Shown here: positions 1-10,703 of the stretch, piece after piece
Layout of the letters: every line of letters starts with the position of its first letter
Numbering within the stretch: position 1 is the stretch's first letter
DNA from: Mesostigma viride
Lineage: Eukaryota; Streptophyta; Mesostigmatophyceae; Mesostigmatales; Mesostigmataceae
DNA: 64,000 nt
Reading direction: 5' to 3'
Assembly: GCA_009746045.1 (NCBI GenBank)
Contig: RPFO01000041.1
Span: forward strand, 2,520,613-2,584,612
Notes under the pieces: generated by a model
Seen by the model: only the letters and a program-made list of their open reading frames with translations
Databases searched by the model: none
What the model was told of the DNA's origin: nothing
Made by a program: the position numbers and the translations under genes

Positions 1-3000
1 CACAACTAACGGGAAAGCCGCATTCAAATTCGCCTAGCCCACGGGTCACAATTGGCCGACAGGTAGATGCAGCCAGCCCCGGGCGTGTCGCAGACAGTAA
101 TCACTACCGTAGGCCGCGGTGCCGCACCTCGGCGCAGGTTTTTTCAGCTGTGCATGGAGAAAAAAACGTGTCTCAATCCAGGAACCCCCGTCGGTTCATC
201 ATGTCAGCCTAGAAAACTGGAGCGGTGGAGCCACAACTAACGGGAAAGCCGCATTCAAATTCGCCTAGCCCACGGGTCACAATTGGCCGACAGGTAGATG
301 CAGCCAGCCCCGGGCGTGTCGCAGACAGTAATCACTACCGTAGGCCGCGGTGCCGCACCTCGGCGCAGGTTTTTTCAGCTGTGCATGGAGAAAAAAACGT
401 GTCTCAATCCAGGAACCCCCGTCGGTTCATCATGTCAGCCTAGAAAACTGGAGCGGTGGAGCCACAACTAACGGGAAAGCCGCATTCAAATTCGCCTAGC
501 CCACGGGTCACAATTGGCCGACAGGTAGATGCAGCCAGCCCCGGGCGTGTCGCAGACAGTAATCACTACCGTAGGCCGCGGTGCCGCACCTCGGCGCAGG
601 TTTTTTCAGCTGTGCATGGAGAAAAAAACGTGTCTCAATCCAGGAACCCCCGTCGGTTCATCATGTCAGCCTAGAAAACTGGAGCGGTGGAGCCACAACT
701 AACGGGAAAGCCGCATTCAAATTCGCCTAGCCCACGGGTCACAATTGGCCGACAGGTAGATGCAGCCAGCCCCGGGCGTGTCGCAGACAGTAATCACTAC
801 CGTAGGCCGCGGTGCCGCACCTCGGCGCAGGTTTTTTCAGCTGTGCATGGAGAAAAAAACGTGTCTCAATCCAGGAACCCCCGTCGGTTCATCATGTCAG
901 CCTAGAAAACTGGAGCGGTGGAGCCACAACTAACGGGAAAGCCGCATTCAAATTCGCCTAGCCCACGGGTCACAATTGGCCGACAGGTAGATGCAGCCAG
1001 CCCCGGGCGTGTCGCAGACAGTAATCACTACCGTAGGCCGCGGTGCCGCACCTCGGCGCAGGTTTTTTCAGCTGTGCATGGAGAAAAAAACGTGTCTCAA
1101 TCCAGGAACCCCCGTCGGTTCATCATGTCAGCCTAGAAAACTGGAGCGGTGGAGCCACAACTAACGGGAAAGCCGCATTCAAATTCGCCTAGCCCACGGG
1201 TCACAATTGGCCGACAGGTAGATGCAGCCAGCCCCGGCGTGTCGCAGACAGTAATCACTACCGTAGGCCGCGGTGCCGCACCTCGGCGCAGGTTTTTTCA
1301 GCTGTGCATGGAGAAAAAAACGTGTCTCAATCCAGGAACCCCCGTCGGTTCATCATGTCAGCCTAGAAAACTGGAGCGGTGGAGCCACAACTAACGGGAA
1401 AGCCGCATTCAAATTCGCCTAGCCCACGGGTCACAATTGGCCGACAGGTAGATGCAGCCAGCCCCGGGCGTGTCGCAGACAGTAATCACTACCGTAGGCC
1501 GCGGTGCCGCACCTCGGCGCAGGTTTTTTCAGCTGTGCATGGAGAAAAAAACGTGTCTCAATCCAGGAACCCCCGTCGGTTCATCATGTCAGCCTAGAAA
1601 ACTGGAGCGGTGGAGCCACAACTAACGGGAAAGCCGCATTCAAATTCGCCTAGCCCACGGGTCACAATTGGCCGACAGGTAGATGCAGCCAGCCCCGGCG
1701 TGTCGCAGACAGTAATCACTACCGTAGGCCGCGGTGCCGCACCTCGGCGCAGGTTTTTTCAGCTGTGCATGGAGAAAAAAACGTGTCTCAATCCAGGAAC
1801 CCCCGTCGGTTCATCATGTCAGCCTAGAAAACTGGAGCGGTGGAGCCACAACTAACGGGAAAGCCGCATTCAAATTCGCCTAGCCCACGGGTCACAATTG
1901 GCCGACAGGTAGATGCAGCCAGCCCCGGGCGTGTCGCAGACAGTAATCACTACCGTAGGCCGCGGTGCCGCACCTCGGCGCAGGTTTTTTCAGCTGTGCA
2001 TGGAGAAAAAAACGTGTCTCAATCCAGGAACCCCCGTCGGTTCATCATGTCAGCCTAGAAAACTGGAGCGGTGGAGCCACAACTAACGGGAAAGCCGCAT
2101 TCAAATTCGCCTAGCCCACGGGTCACAATTGGCCGACAGGTAGATGCAGCCAGCCCCGGCGTGTCGCAGACAGTAATCACTACGTAGGCCGCGGTGCCGC
2201 ACCTCGGCGCAGGTTTTTTCAGCTGTGCATGGAGAAAAAAACGTGTCTCAATCCAGGAACCCCCGTCGGTTCATCATGTCAGCCTAGAAAACTGGAGCGG
2301 TGGAGCCACAACTAACGGGAAAGCCGCATTCAAATTCGCCTAGCCCACGGGTCACAATTGGCCGACAGGTAGATGCAGCCAGCCCCGGGCGTGTCGCAGA
2401 CAGTAATCACTACGTAGGCCGCGGTGCCGCACCTCGGCGCAGGTTTTTTCAGCTGTGCATGGAGAAAAAAACGTGTCTCAATCCAGGAACCCCCGTCGGT
2501 TCATCATGTCAGCCTAGAAAACTGGAGCGGTGGAGCCACAACTAACGGGAAAGCCGCATTCAAATTCGCCTAGCCCACGGGTCACAATTGGCCGACAGGT
2601 AGATGCAGCCAGCCCCGGGCGTGTCGCAGACAGTAATCACTACGTAGGCCGCGGTGCCGCACCTCGGCGCAGGTTTTTTCAGCTGTGCATGGAGAAAAAA
2701 ACGTGTCTCAATCCAGGAACCCCCGTCGGTTCATCATGTCAGCCTAGAAAACTGGAGCGGTGGAGCCACAACTAACGGGAAAGCCGCATTCAAATTCGCC
2801 TAGCCCACGGGTCACAATTGGCCGACAGGTAGATGCAGCCAGCCCCGGGCGTGTCGCAGACAGTAATCACTACCGTAGGCCGCGGTGCCGCACCTCGGCG
2901 CAGGTTTTTTCAGCTGTGCATGGAGAAAAAAACGTGTCTCAATCCAGGAACCCCCGTCGGTTCATCATGTCAGCCTAGAAAACTGGAGCGGTGGAGCCAC

Positions 3001-3416
3001 AACTAACGGGAAAGCCGCATTCAAATTCGCCTAGCCCACGGGTCACAATTGGCCGACAGGTAGATGCAGCCAGCCCCGGCGTGTCGCAGACAGTAATCAC
3101 TACCGTAGGCCGCGGTGCCGCACCTCGGCGCAGGTTTTTTCAGCTGTGCATGGAGAAAAAAACGTGTCTCAATCCAGGAACCCCCGTCGGTTCATCATGT
3201 CAGCCTAGAAAACTGGAGCGGTGGAGCCACAACTAACGGGAAAGCCGCATTCAAATTCGCCTAGCCCACGGGTCACAATTGGCCGACAGGTAGATGCAGC
3301 CAGCCCCGGGCGTGTCGCAGACAGTAATCACTACCGTAGGCCGCGGTGCCGCACCTCGGCGCAGGTTTTTTCAGCTGTGCATGGAGAAAAAAACGTGTCT
3401 CAATCCAGGAACCCCC
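1..3416. repeat. Satellite array 1 (229-231 bp period)
   Basis: Head-to-tail copies of one unit, about 14.8 in all. Period classes are mixed: 231 bp (CCCCGGGCG with TACCGTAGG), 230 bp (one of those two sites a base shorter) and 229 bp (both shorter). Copies are otherwise identical by eye. Each unit holds a chance frame of 72 or 81 codons that shifts with the indels, so I do not call it coding. No 5S rRNA, snRNA or spliced-leader motif is visible. Centromeric or subtelomeric satellite is possible but not shown. The array stops inside a unit at 3416, where a retrotransposon fragment begins. Confidence 0.97.
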
Positions 3417-5040
3417 AAGCAGGGGGCGGCAGAGACCGTCACCAGGGCGAGGCAGGTCCAAGCAGATGGGGGCAGGAGGGGCCGCTGGCAGTGACATCCA
3501 CCAATGGGCCGGCCCGTAGTGGCGGGCGCCGGTCCCACCCAGCTCCCGCTCGGCAGTCGGGCGATCTCATCGGCGGAGAGAAAGACGGCGGCGCGGACCA
3601 GCAGGGTGCCAAGCATGGGGGATGCCCGCAAGCTCGAGCACATCGTGCAAGATGGCGGGCACGGCCGCACCCGCGCTCAGCTCAAGAACACGCCCCCCCC
3701 CGCATCGTACAGAACAGGTCGCGGCGTGCACGGTGAAGGAGCCCCGAAGTCAACGCGCAGGCGGGGCTTGCGCTGGGGTGACCGCCGTAGTCAAGCGCCC
3801 GTGGGCCTGCGCAACAAGGCCGGCCGAGCCGGGCCCGGCAGAGGCAAGAAACGTGTGCAGCTGAGGGCGATCGAGCAAGGCGTGGTCGGTGGCCCCCAGC
3901 GGATATTCGCACGGCGGCCTGCTGGGCTGCACGGCAAGCCCTGTAGCAAAGAGCACCACCGTGCGCCACTTGAGCGCAGATTCAGGAGCCATTCTTGGCG
4001 CACGCGGGCAGGTGCAAGGCAGGCGGCCGCCGGCATGGTAGTCCTCGAGGACAAACCCCAAAGCGTGGAGGCAAGGAACAGGGGGGGAGGCTGCCTGCAG
4101 CATGTGCCGGACACGAACCACAAAGGGCACTAAATTCAGGGGGCCGTGGGAGCGTAGGAAACCCGCGTGCAAGCCGACAGCGTCCAACAGCAAGGGGCAG
4201 TAACAGCCAAGAGAACGTGGCGTGCCGGAGCGCGCTGACGCCCGCAATGTTGGTGGGGGCCAAAAACGGAGAAGTCGTGGGACCAAGCGCGCCGACAGGG
4301 GCCCACCACAGGAGTCGCCGCAGGGTGTCCCACAGCTCAGGAGGGAGCCGCCAGGGACCCTCAAGCACAGGAGGACGCAGGTCAGTGGCCACCGCCGTGC
4401 TGGCCGGAGGTGGATCCCCAGGCTAGGCGGGGCAGGGCCAGGGGACCCCGCGGAGGGGCCGGACGTGACGGCGGCGGGGAGAGCGGAGCACGGTGTGGAA
4501 CCTCCACGAGGTCCGCAAGGCCCAGGAGAGGGTCCAGCGGGGGCTGCGGGAAGGGGCGCGGGCCGAATGGGATCCCGGGTCGACACGGCCGCGCGTCGGG
4601 AGCCTAGGACCGGCCGAGGCGGGGCCACGCAATGAGGGCACGCCCAAGGACCCGGGGGAGGCAGCCGGAAGAGGGGCGGGACCAAGCAGCGCGTGTGCCA
4701 GCCGCATTGGCACGAATCACACACAAGGAGACGGGGGGCATCCTCACCACTGTGGCAGACCTCGCACACAAGCGAGAGTGGCACAGGGGCGCCACGACCG
4801 CCGTCGTCCAGGTCGCCCATCTCCTGCAGGTGCGCGCGATGCGTAAGGACCGAACGCGGCGCAGGGGCGCCACTAGGCAGCGGCACCCGCGCCCGGGAGG
4901 TGCGGCGTCGTGAAGGAGGCATGGGGAGGTGCGTAAAAACAACGGAACCGAAGCGCGGGGGGGAGAGCGAGATGCGAGCGGGGTTTTGGGGGCGTGCCCC
5001 CCAAGCGGGGGGTTTGGGGGGGCGGCAGCCCCACGGGGGC
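3417..5040 (-). mobile_element. Non-LTR retrotransposon, copy 1 (5' part only)
   Basis: This segment matches 9045-10703 of the longer copy downstream. It holds the 5' end of the element (at 5040, since it runs on the minus strand), all of ORF1 and the first part of ORF2 up to the RING region, then stops abruptly at 3417 against satellite. The 5' junction falls at the same point of the satellite unit (GGCCGCGG) as in copy 2. Many one-base indels, often in homopolymers, break the frames relative to copy 2. The cause may be decay or uncorrected sequencing error. Confidence 0.85.
3750..4922 (-). pseudogene. ORF1 of non-LTR element, copy 1, frameshifted
   Basis: The start codon at 4922 begins MPPSRRRTSRARV, as in copy 2. 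A PHD-type zinc finger follows (CEVCHSGEDAPRLLVCDS, then CGWHTRCL and ACPHC). After it the frame diverges from the copy 2 protein and returns in patches, which shows several small indels. A 9-base C run (3693-3701) at the ORF1/ORF2 junction is the same length as in copy 2. Non-functional as written. The homology to copy 2 is certain; the biological cause of the breaks is not. Confidence 0.75.
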
Positions 5041-6546
5041 GGCCGCGGTGCCGCACCTCGGCGCAGGTTTTTTCAGCTGTGCATGGAGAAAAAAAACGTG
5101 TCTCAATCCAGGAACCCCGTCGGTTATCATGTCAGCCTAGAAAACTGGAGCGGTGGAGCACAACTAACGGGAAAGCCGCATTCAAATTCGCCTAGCCCAC
5201 GGGTCACAATTGGCCGACAGGTAGATGCAGCCAGCCCCGGGCGTGTCGCAGACAGTAATCACTACCGTAGGCCGCGGTGCCGCACCTCGGCGCAGTGTTT
5301 TTTCAGCTGTGCATGGAGAAAAAAACGTGTCTCAATCCAGGAACCCCGTCGGTTCATCATGTCAGCCTAGAAAACTGGAGCGGTGGAGCCACAACTAACG
5401 GGAAAGCCGCATTCAAAATTCGCCTAGCCCACCGGGTCACAATTGGCGACAGGTAGATGCAGCCAGCCCGGGCGTGTCGCAGACAGTAATCACTACCGTA
5501 GGCCGCGGTGCCGCACCCTCGGCGCAGGTTTTTTCAGCTGTGCATGGAGAAAAAAACGTGTCTCAATCCAGGAACCCCCGTCGGTTCATCATGTCAGCCT
5601 AGAAAACTGGAGCGGTGGAGCCACAACTAACGGGAAAGCCGCATTCAAATTCGCCTAGCCCACGGGTCACAATTGGCCGACAGGTAGATGCAGCCAGCCC
5701 GGGCGTGTCGCAGACAGTTACATACCCGTAGGCCCGGTGCCGCACCTCGGCAGGGTTTTTTCAGCTGTGCATGGAGAAAAAAACGTGTCTCAATCCAGGA
5801 ACCCCCGTCGGTTCATCATGTCAGCCTAGAAAACTGGAGCGGTGGAGCCACAACTAACGGGAAAGCCGCATTCAAATTCGCCTAGCCACGGGTCACAATT
5901 GGCCGACAGGTAGATGCAGCCAGCCCCGGGCGTGTCGCAGACAGTAATCACTACCGTAGCCGCGGTGCCCGCACCTCGGCGCAGGTTTTTTCAGCTGTGC
6001 ATGGAGAAAAAACGTGTCTCAATCCAGGAACCCCGTCGGTTCATCATGTCAGCCTAGAAAACTGGAGCGGGGGAGCCACAACTAACGGGAAGGCCGCATT
6101 CAAATTCGCCTAGCCCACGGGTCACAATTGGCCGACAGGTAGATGCAGCCAGCCCCGGGCGTGTCGCAGACAGTAATCACAACCGTAGGCCGCGGTGCCG
6201 CACCTCGGCGCAGGTTTTTTTCAGCTGTGCATGGAGAAAAAAACGTGTCTCAATCCAGGACCCCCGTCGGTTCATCATGTCAGCCTAGAAAACTGGAGCG
6301 GTGGAGCCACAACTAACGGAAAGCCGCATTCAAATTCGCCTAGCCCACGGGTCACAATTGGCCGACAGGTAGATGCAGCCTCGCCCGGGCGTGTCGCAGA
6401 CAGTAATCACTACCGTAGGCCGCGGTGCCGCACCTCGGCGCAGGTTTTTTCAGCTGTGCATGGAGAAAAAAACGTGTCTCAATCCAGGAACCCCCGTCGG
6501 TTCATCATGTCAGCCTAGAAAACTGGAGCGGTGGAGCCCACAACTA
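5041..6546. repeat. Satellite array 2 (indel-rich units)
   Basis: About 6.5 units of the same satellite between the two retrotransposon copies. Unlike arrays 1 and 3, these units carry many scattered one-base indels and small deletions, for example the altered CAGACAGTTACATACCC stretch near 5711. The array ends within a unit at CACAACTA (6546), where copy 2 of the retrotransposon starts. Confidence 0.93.
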
Positions 6547-9292
6547 GGTGGCCAAGCGCATGGAGTGAGCTGGCAGGCTAGGGCCGGGGAGGAGCACCTG
6601 CAAGGCGGCCTGAATGCGCTCGTCATGGCCTTCCGCGGCAAGCCGCACCAAGTGGGGGGAGCGCCACGGAGCCAGTGAACCACCCGCGGGTGGGCGCAAA
6701 ACCACAGGAGGAGCCCTTTGGTCTGGGGGTCCTTGAGGCGCGCCCAAGTCTCGAGGACATGGGTGCGCTGTTCCACGGTGGCCCGGAGCTCCTCTTCGAC
6801 GTAGTCAGGGTCACCCACAGGGACGCCAGGCACGAGAAACCACGCGCCCGCGCCAATGCCCCCGGGATAGCCGCGGGGAAGCCAGAGCAGTCCCCCTGGG
6901 GCGAAAAGACTGCACACTTGGGGAGGGTGAGCCGAAGGTTGATGGCCGCCATGGCCACTTCAAGGGCAGCCAGGGCGGCAACCACAGCGTCGGCCGGGCC
7001 AAGGGCATGGATATCGTCCATATAGGCGAGGAGCACGACATCCGGGTGCGCAGCGTGGACACCTTGGAGAGCCTTGTGCAGCGGGGCAGACAGGTAAAAG
7101 GGGCCGAGGGGGTCACCTTGCTGGGTTCCCGTGCGGGAAGCGATGTCGGCGAACGTCCCATCCTCCATGAGGAAGGAGAGTTGAGTGGGTTCGCCGTAGC
7201 AGGCTGCTGTCCACGCAAGAAGGTCAGGGAACGCCTCGCCGACGGCCTCAAAGATGCTAGCCTTGGTGACAGCATTGAACGCATTGTGGCAATCCACCTT
7301 CAGCGCCACATGGGTCGGATGCGTCTCGAGGTAGGCCTGAACTGTGTGCACGATGATGTCGCTGCCCCCTTTGGTGGCGACGCCAAGCTGGGCCGCGACG
7401 GACTCCTCAGTATCACTCCGGTTGGGGCAGAAGTAGGCGCGAAACTCGGGGGCCTTTTGGCGACAAATGACCTTACTCACCAGCTTGCGTAGGACCTCGC
7501 CGCAAGCAATGGGACGAACGCGGCCAGCAGGCGGGGGGACGTCGTCTTTCAGGAGGGCAATGAGGCGTGCCCCAGCCAGCCAAGGGCGCGCCGCGGGGGC
7601 CAGGGACCCCGCGGCCAAGTCGGCGGCAGCCTCAAAGAGTGCGGTCGCCCCGCCATGGCCCGCCATCACGGAGAGGTGCTCGTAGCGCCAGCCTGAGGGG
7701 CCGGTGGAGGAGGCGTTCGGCAGATCCTTCAGCACAGCCGTGAAGATGTCCAGGTCCAGGACAATAGGCGGGGGCGGGGGGGTGGCCGGGGCGGGCACCG
7801 CAAAGGCCGGTTCGTCGGGGTGAAGGTCGCGCAAAGCCTGCAGGGTCGGGGGAGTGGAGGGAGCCAACGCGGTCAGTTCAAGCTTTTGCATGGCCCGGCT
7901 CAATTCACCTACCTTCACCAACCGCATGACGTCAGCTTCCACCCGGGCAAAGGAGGCGGCCCCCGACACCCGGGTGGAGGCCGGAGGCTGCAGCGCCCAC
8001 AGCCCTTCCCAATCCCCGAGGAGGAACCGCCGGCAGCGAGCGATGACCGCACCCTGTACGCCACGCACGCCCCGCTCCAACGGCGCTAAGAGGAGCCGGG
8101 GGGTGACGAGAAACAGCTTGTGGCCGAGTTCGTCGAGAGGGTGACTATGCATCCGGGCCAGGGAAAGCAGGGCGCAGCGCGTAAACAAGCTCCGGGCGCG
8201 GTGAGGGACGTCCGGGAGCGTCATGCAAGGGTTGCGCGCACAGGCGGCAAAAGGGAGCGTGGCCAGGAATGCCCAGCCTGCCGAGAGGTCCCCCGGATCG
8301 CTCGTACCCTGCGATGCCGGTGGAGGGGCAGGGGCCGACCGAGGGGCCGCCCCGGACCGGGAGGCCGGTGCGGCCGCCGGGCCGCCGGGCAGGCCGTTCT
8401 GGGGGGTTTGGCGGCGGCACTGCCGCTCATGCTGGTACCGCCCGTGGATCGAAAAAATCCGCTGGCAATGGGCTGCCGGGCAGCGGTAGCAGTCCATGGC
8501 GCGCATGGCGGCCTCCGTGATGTGGGGGTGGGAAGCCCGAATGTGCACCAGCAACGAATTCCGGTTGGGCAGGCGCGCGCCACACGGGTCACCAAGGGGA
8601 CCATCGACTTGGCAATAATGGAAGCCATCTGAGGGGGTGCGCCCACCCGGTTGGGCCGGCCCGGGTCGAGAGGGGGAGGGGTCGGGAGCACCCTCAGCCA
8701 GAGGAACTACAGCTGCAGCGGAACCCAGGGCGGGGCCGGCCGCCGGGCGGTCAGCAGGGCTCGTGGCAGCCGAGGACAAGACCGGCGCGGGGACGGCCCC
8801 CACGGCCGGGAGGGGGGCGCTGGAGGAGGCAGCCAAGCCGGCGCGCGACCCACGACCACGCACAGGGGAGGCAGGTGTCGGGGCAGGCGCGTGGGACTGG
8901 CGGCGCACGGACACGGGCGAGGGCCCCAGCGGGAGAACGCCAGGAGGCAAGGGGGAAAGGACCGCGGCCCGGCAAAGGGGGCAGGTGGCGGAGGTCGCGT
9001 GCAAGCTCGTGGCGATGCAAGCTTGATGGAAGACGTGGCCGCAAGCAGGGAGGCGGCAGAGACCGTCACCAGGGCGAGGCAGGTCCAAGCAGATGGGGCA
9101 GGAGGGGCCGCTGGCAGTGACATCCACCAAGTGGGCCGGCCCGTAGTGGGCGGGCGCCGCGTCCCACCCCAGCTCCCAGCTCGGCAGTCGGGCGATCTCA
9201 TCGGCGGAGAGAAGACGGCGGCGCGGACCAGCAGGGTGCCAGACATGGGGGATGCCCGCAAGCTCGAGCACATCGTGCAAGATGGCGGGCAC
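6547..9292 (-). pseudogene. ORF2: RING, C2H2 and reverse transcriptase, 3'-broken
   Basis: The open frame runs 9292-6623 (889 codons) from a GTG, so translation probably comes from ORF1 by frameshift. In order: a RING-H2 finger at residues about 70-115 (CPICLDLPRPGDGLC, CGHVFHQAC, CPLC); two C2H2-like fingers at about 215-290 (CQVDGPLGDPC with HIRASH; CPAAHCQRIF with HERQC); then a reverse transcriptase at about 500-830 with DCHNAFNAV, GTQQGDPLGP and the catalytic AYMDDIHAL. Near 6900 the frame shifts: the natural continuation (LVPGVPVGDPDYVEEEL) lies in another frame, and a further shift occurs near 6640. The sequence then ends at 6546 with no endonuclease domain. Inactive as written. Confidence 0.8.
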
Positions 9293-9306
9293 GGCCGCAC
9301 CCGCGC

Positions 9307-10578
9307 TCAGCTCAAGAACACGCCCCCCCCCGCATCGTACAGAACCAGGTCGCCGGCGTGCACGGTGACAGGAGCCCCGAAGTCAACGCGCAGGCGGGCG
9401 GCTTGCGCTGGGGTGACCGCCGTAGTCAAGCGCCCGTGGGCCTGCGCAACAAGGCCGGCCGAGCCGGGCCCGGCAGAGGCAAGAAACGTGTGCAGCTGAG
9501 GGCGATCGAGCAAGGCGTGGTCGGTGGCCCCCCCAGCGAGATATGTCGCACGGGCGGCCTGCTGGGCCTGCACGGCAAGCCCTGTAGCAAAGAGCACCAC
9601 CGCCTGCGCCACTTGAGCGTCCAGATTCAGGAGCCATTCTTGGCGCACCGCGGGCAGGTGCCAAGGCAGGCGGCCGCCGGCATGGTAGTCCTCGAGGACA
9701 AACCCCCAAAGCGTGGAGGCAAGGACAGGGGGGGAGGCTGCCTGCAGCATGTGCCGGACACGAACCACAAGGGCACTAAATTCAGGGGGCCGTGGGAGCG
9801 TAGGAAACGCCGCGTGCAAGCCGACAGCGTCCAACAGCAAGGGGCAATACAGCCAAGAGAACGTGGCGTGCCGGAGCGCGCTGACGCCCGCAATGTTGGT
9901 GGGGGGCCAAACGGAGAAGTCGTGGGACCCAAGCGCGGCCGACCAGGGGCCCACCACAGGAGTCGCCGCAGGGTGTCCCACAGCCTCAGGGAGGAGAGCC
10001 GCCAGGGACCCCTCAAGCACAGGAGGACGCAGGTCAGTGGCCACCGCCGTGCTGGCCGGAGGTGGATCCCCAGAGCTAGGCGGGGCAGGGCCAGGGGACC
10101 CCGCGGAGGGGCCGGACGTGACGGCGCGGGGAGAGCGGGAGCACGGTGTGGAACCCTCCACGAGGTCCGCAAGGCCCAGGAGAGGGTCCAGCGAGGGGCT
10201 GCGGGAGGGGGCGCGGGCCGAATGGGATCCCGGGGTCGACACGGCCGCGCGTCGGGAGCCTAGGGACGGCCGAGGCGGGGCCACGCAATGAGGGCACGCC
10301 CAAGGACCCGGGGGAGGCAGCCGGAAGAGGGGCGGGACCAAGCAGCGCGTGTGCCAGCCGCATTGGCACGAATCACACACAAGGAGACGGGGGGCATCCT
10401 CACCACTGTGGCAGACCTCGCACACAAGCGAGAGTGGCACAGGGGCGCCACGACCGCCGTCGTCCAGGTCGCCCATCTCCTGCAGGTGCGCCGCGATGCG
10501 TAAGGACCGACGCGGCGCAGGGGCGCCACTAGGCAGCGCATCCCGCGCCCGGGAGGTGCGTCGTCGTGAAGGAGGCAT
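9307..10578 (-). CDS. ORF1: PHD-finger protein of the non-LTR element
   Basis: About 423 residues from the first ATG (MPPSRRRTSRARD at 10578). The open frame extends further upstream into the satellite, but only with a GTG. Residues about 50-95 form a PHD finger: CEVC, LVCDSCQCGWHTRC, then CPHC (C4-H-C3 pattern). PHD fingers read histone tails, so a role in choosing chromatin targets is plausible but inferred. The rest is Pro/Ala-rich and then a hydrophobic, Leu-rich C-terminal half that I do not recognise. The frame ends at 9307, just after a run of nine G on the coding strand. A -1 slip there joins it to ORF2, which lacks its own ATG near its start. Confidence 0.7.
   Translation of the reverse strand: MPPSRRRTSRARDALPSGAPAPRRSLRIAAHLQEMGDLDDGGRGAPVPLSLVCEVCHSGEDAPRLLVCDSCQCGWHTRCLVPPLFRLPPPGPWACPHCVAPPRPSLGSRRAAVSTPGSHSARAPSRSPSLDPLLGLADLVEGSTPCSRSPRAVTSGPSAGSPGPAPPSSGDPPPASTAVATDLRPPVLEGSLAALLPEAVGHPAATPVVGPWSAALGSHDFSVWPPTNIAGVSALRHATFSWLYCPLLLDAVGLHAAFPTLPRPPEFSALVVRVRHMLQAASPPVLASTLWGFVLEDYHAGGRLPWHLPAVRQEWLLNLDAQVAQAVVLFATGLAVQAQQAARATYLAGGATDHALLDRPQLHTFLASAGPGSAGLVAQAHGRLTTAVTPAQAARLRVDFGAPVTVHAGDLVLYDAGGGVFLS
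9323..9331 (-). promoter_or_regulatory. Candidate -1 frameshift site (G9 run) joining ORF1 to ORF2
   Basis: Nine C on the plus strand (nine G in the coding sense) lie about 15 nt before the ORF1 stop. The ORF2 frame is exactly -1 relative to ORF1 here and stays open through the run. The same nine-base run occurs in copy 1 (3693-3701). A shared sequencing slip in a homopolymer is the main alternative. Confidence 0.45.
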
Positions 10579-10703
10579 GGGGGAGGTGCGTAAAACAACG
10601 GAACCGGAAGCGCGGGGGGAGAGCGAGATGCGGACGCGGGGGGTTTGGGGGGCGTGCCCCCCAAGCGGGGGGTTTGGGGGGCGGCAGCCCCCCAACGCGG
10701 GGC

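Larger units (their letters stand above)
6547..10703 (-). mobile_element. Non-LTR retrotransposon, copy 2 (PHD/RING/C2H2/RT)
   Basis: A 4.16 kb GC-rich element on the minus strand inside the satellite. The 5' end is at 10703, next to GGCCGCGGTGCCG of a satellite unit, the same junction as copy 1. It has a short leader with G-rich runs, ORF1 with a PHD finger, and ORF2 with a RING finger, two C2H2 fingers and a reverse transcriptase. The left side (its 3' end) stops just past the reverse transcriptase thumb, and no poly(A), 3' UTR or endonuclease domain is visible. Zinc fingers ahead of the RT, with no N-terminal AP endonuclease, recall the R2/NeSL group, whose restriction-like endonuclease lies C-terminal and would be in the missing part. 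That placement is inference. Confidence 0.85.
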
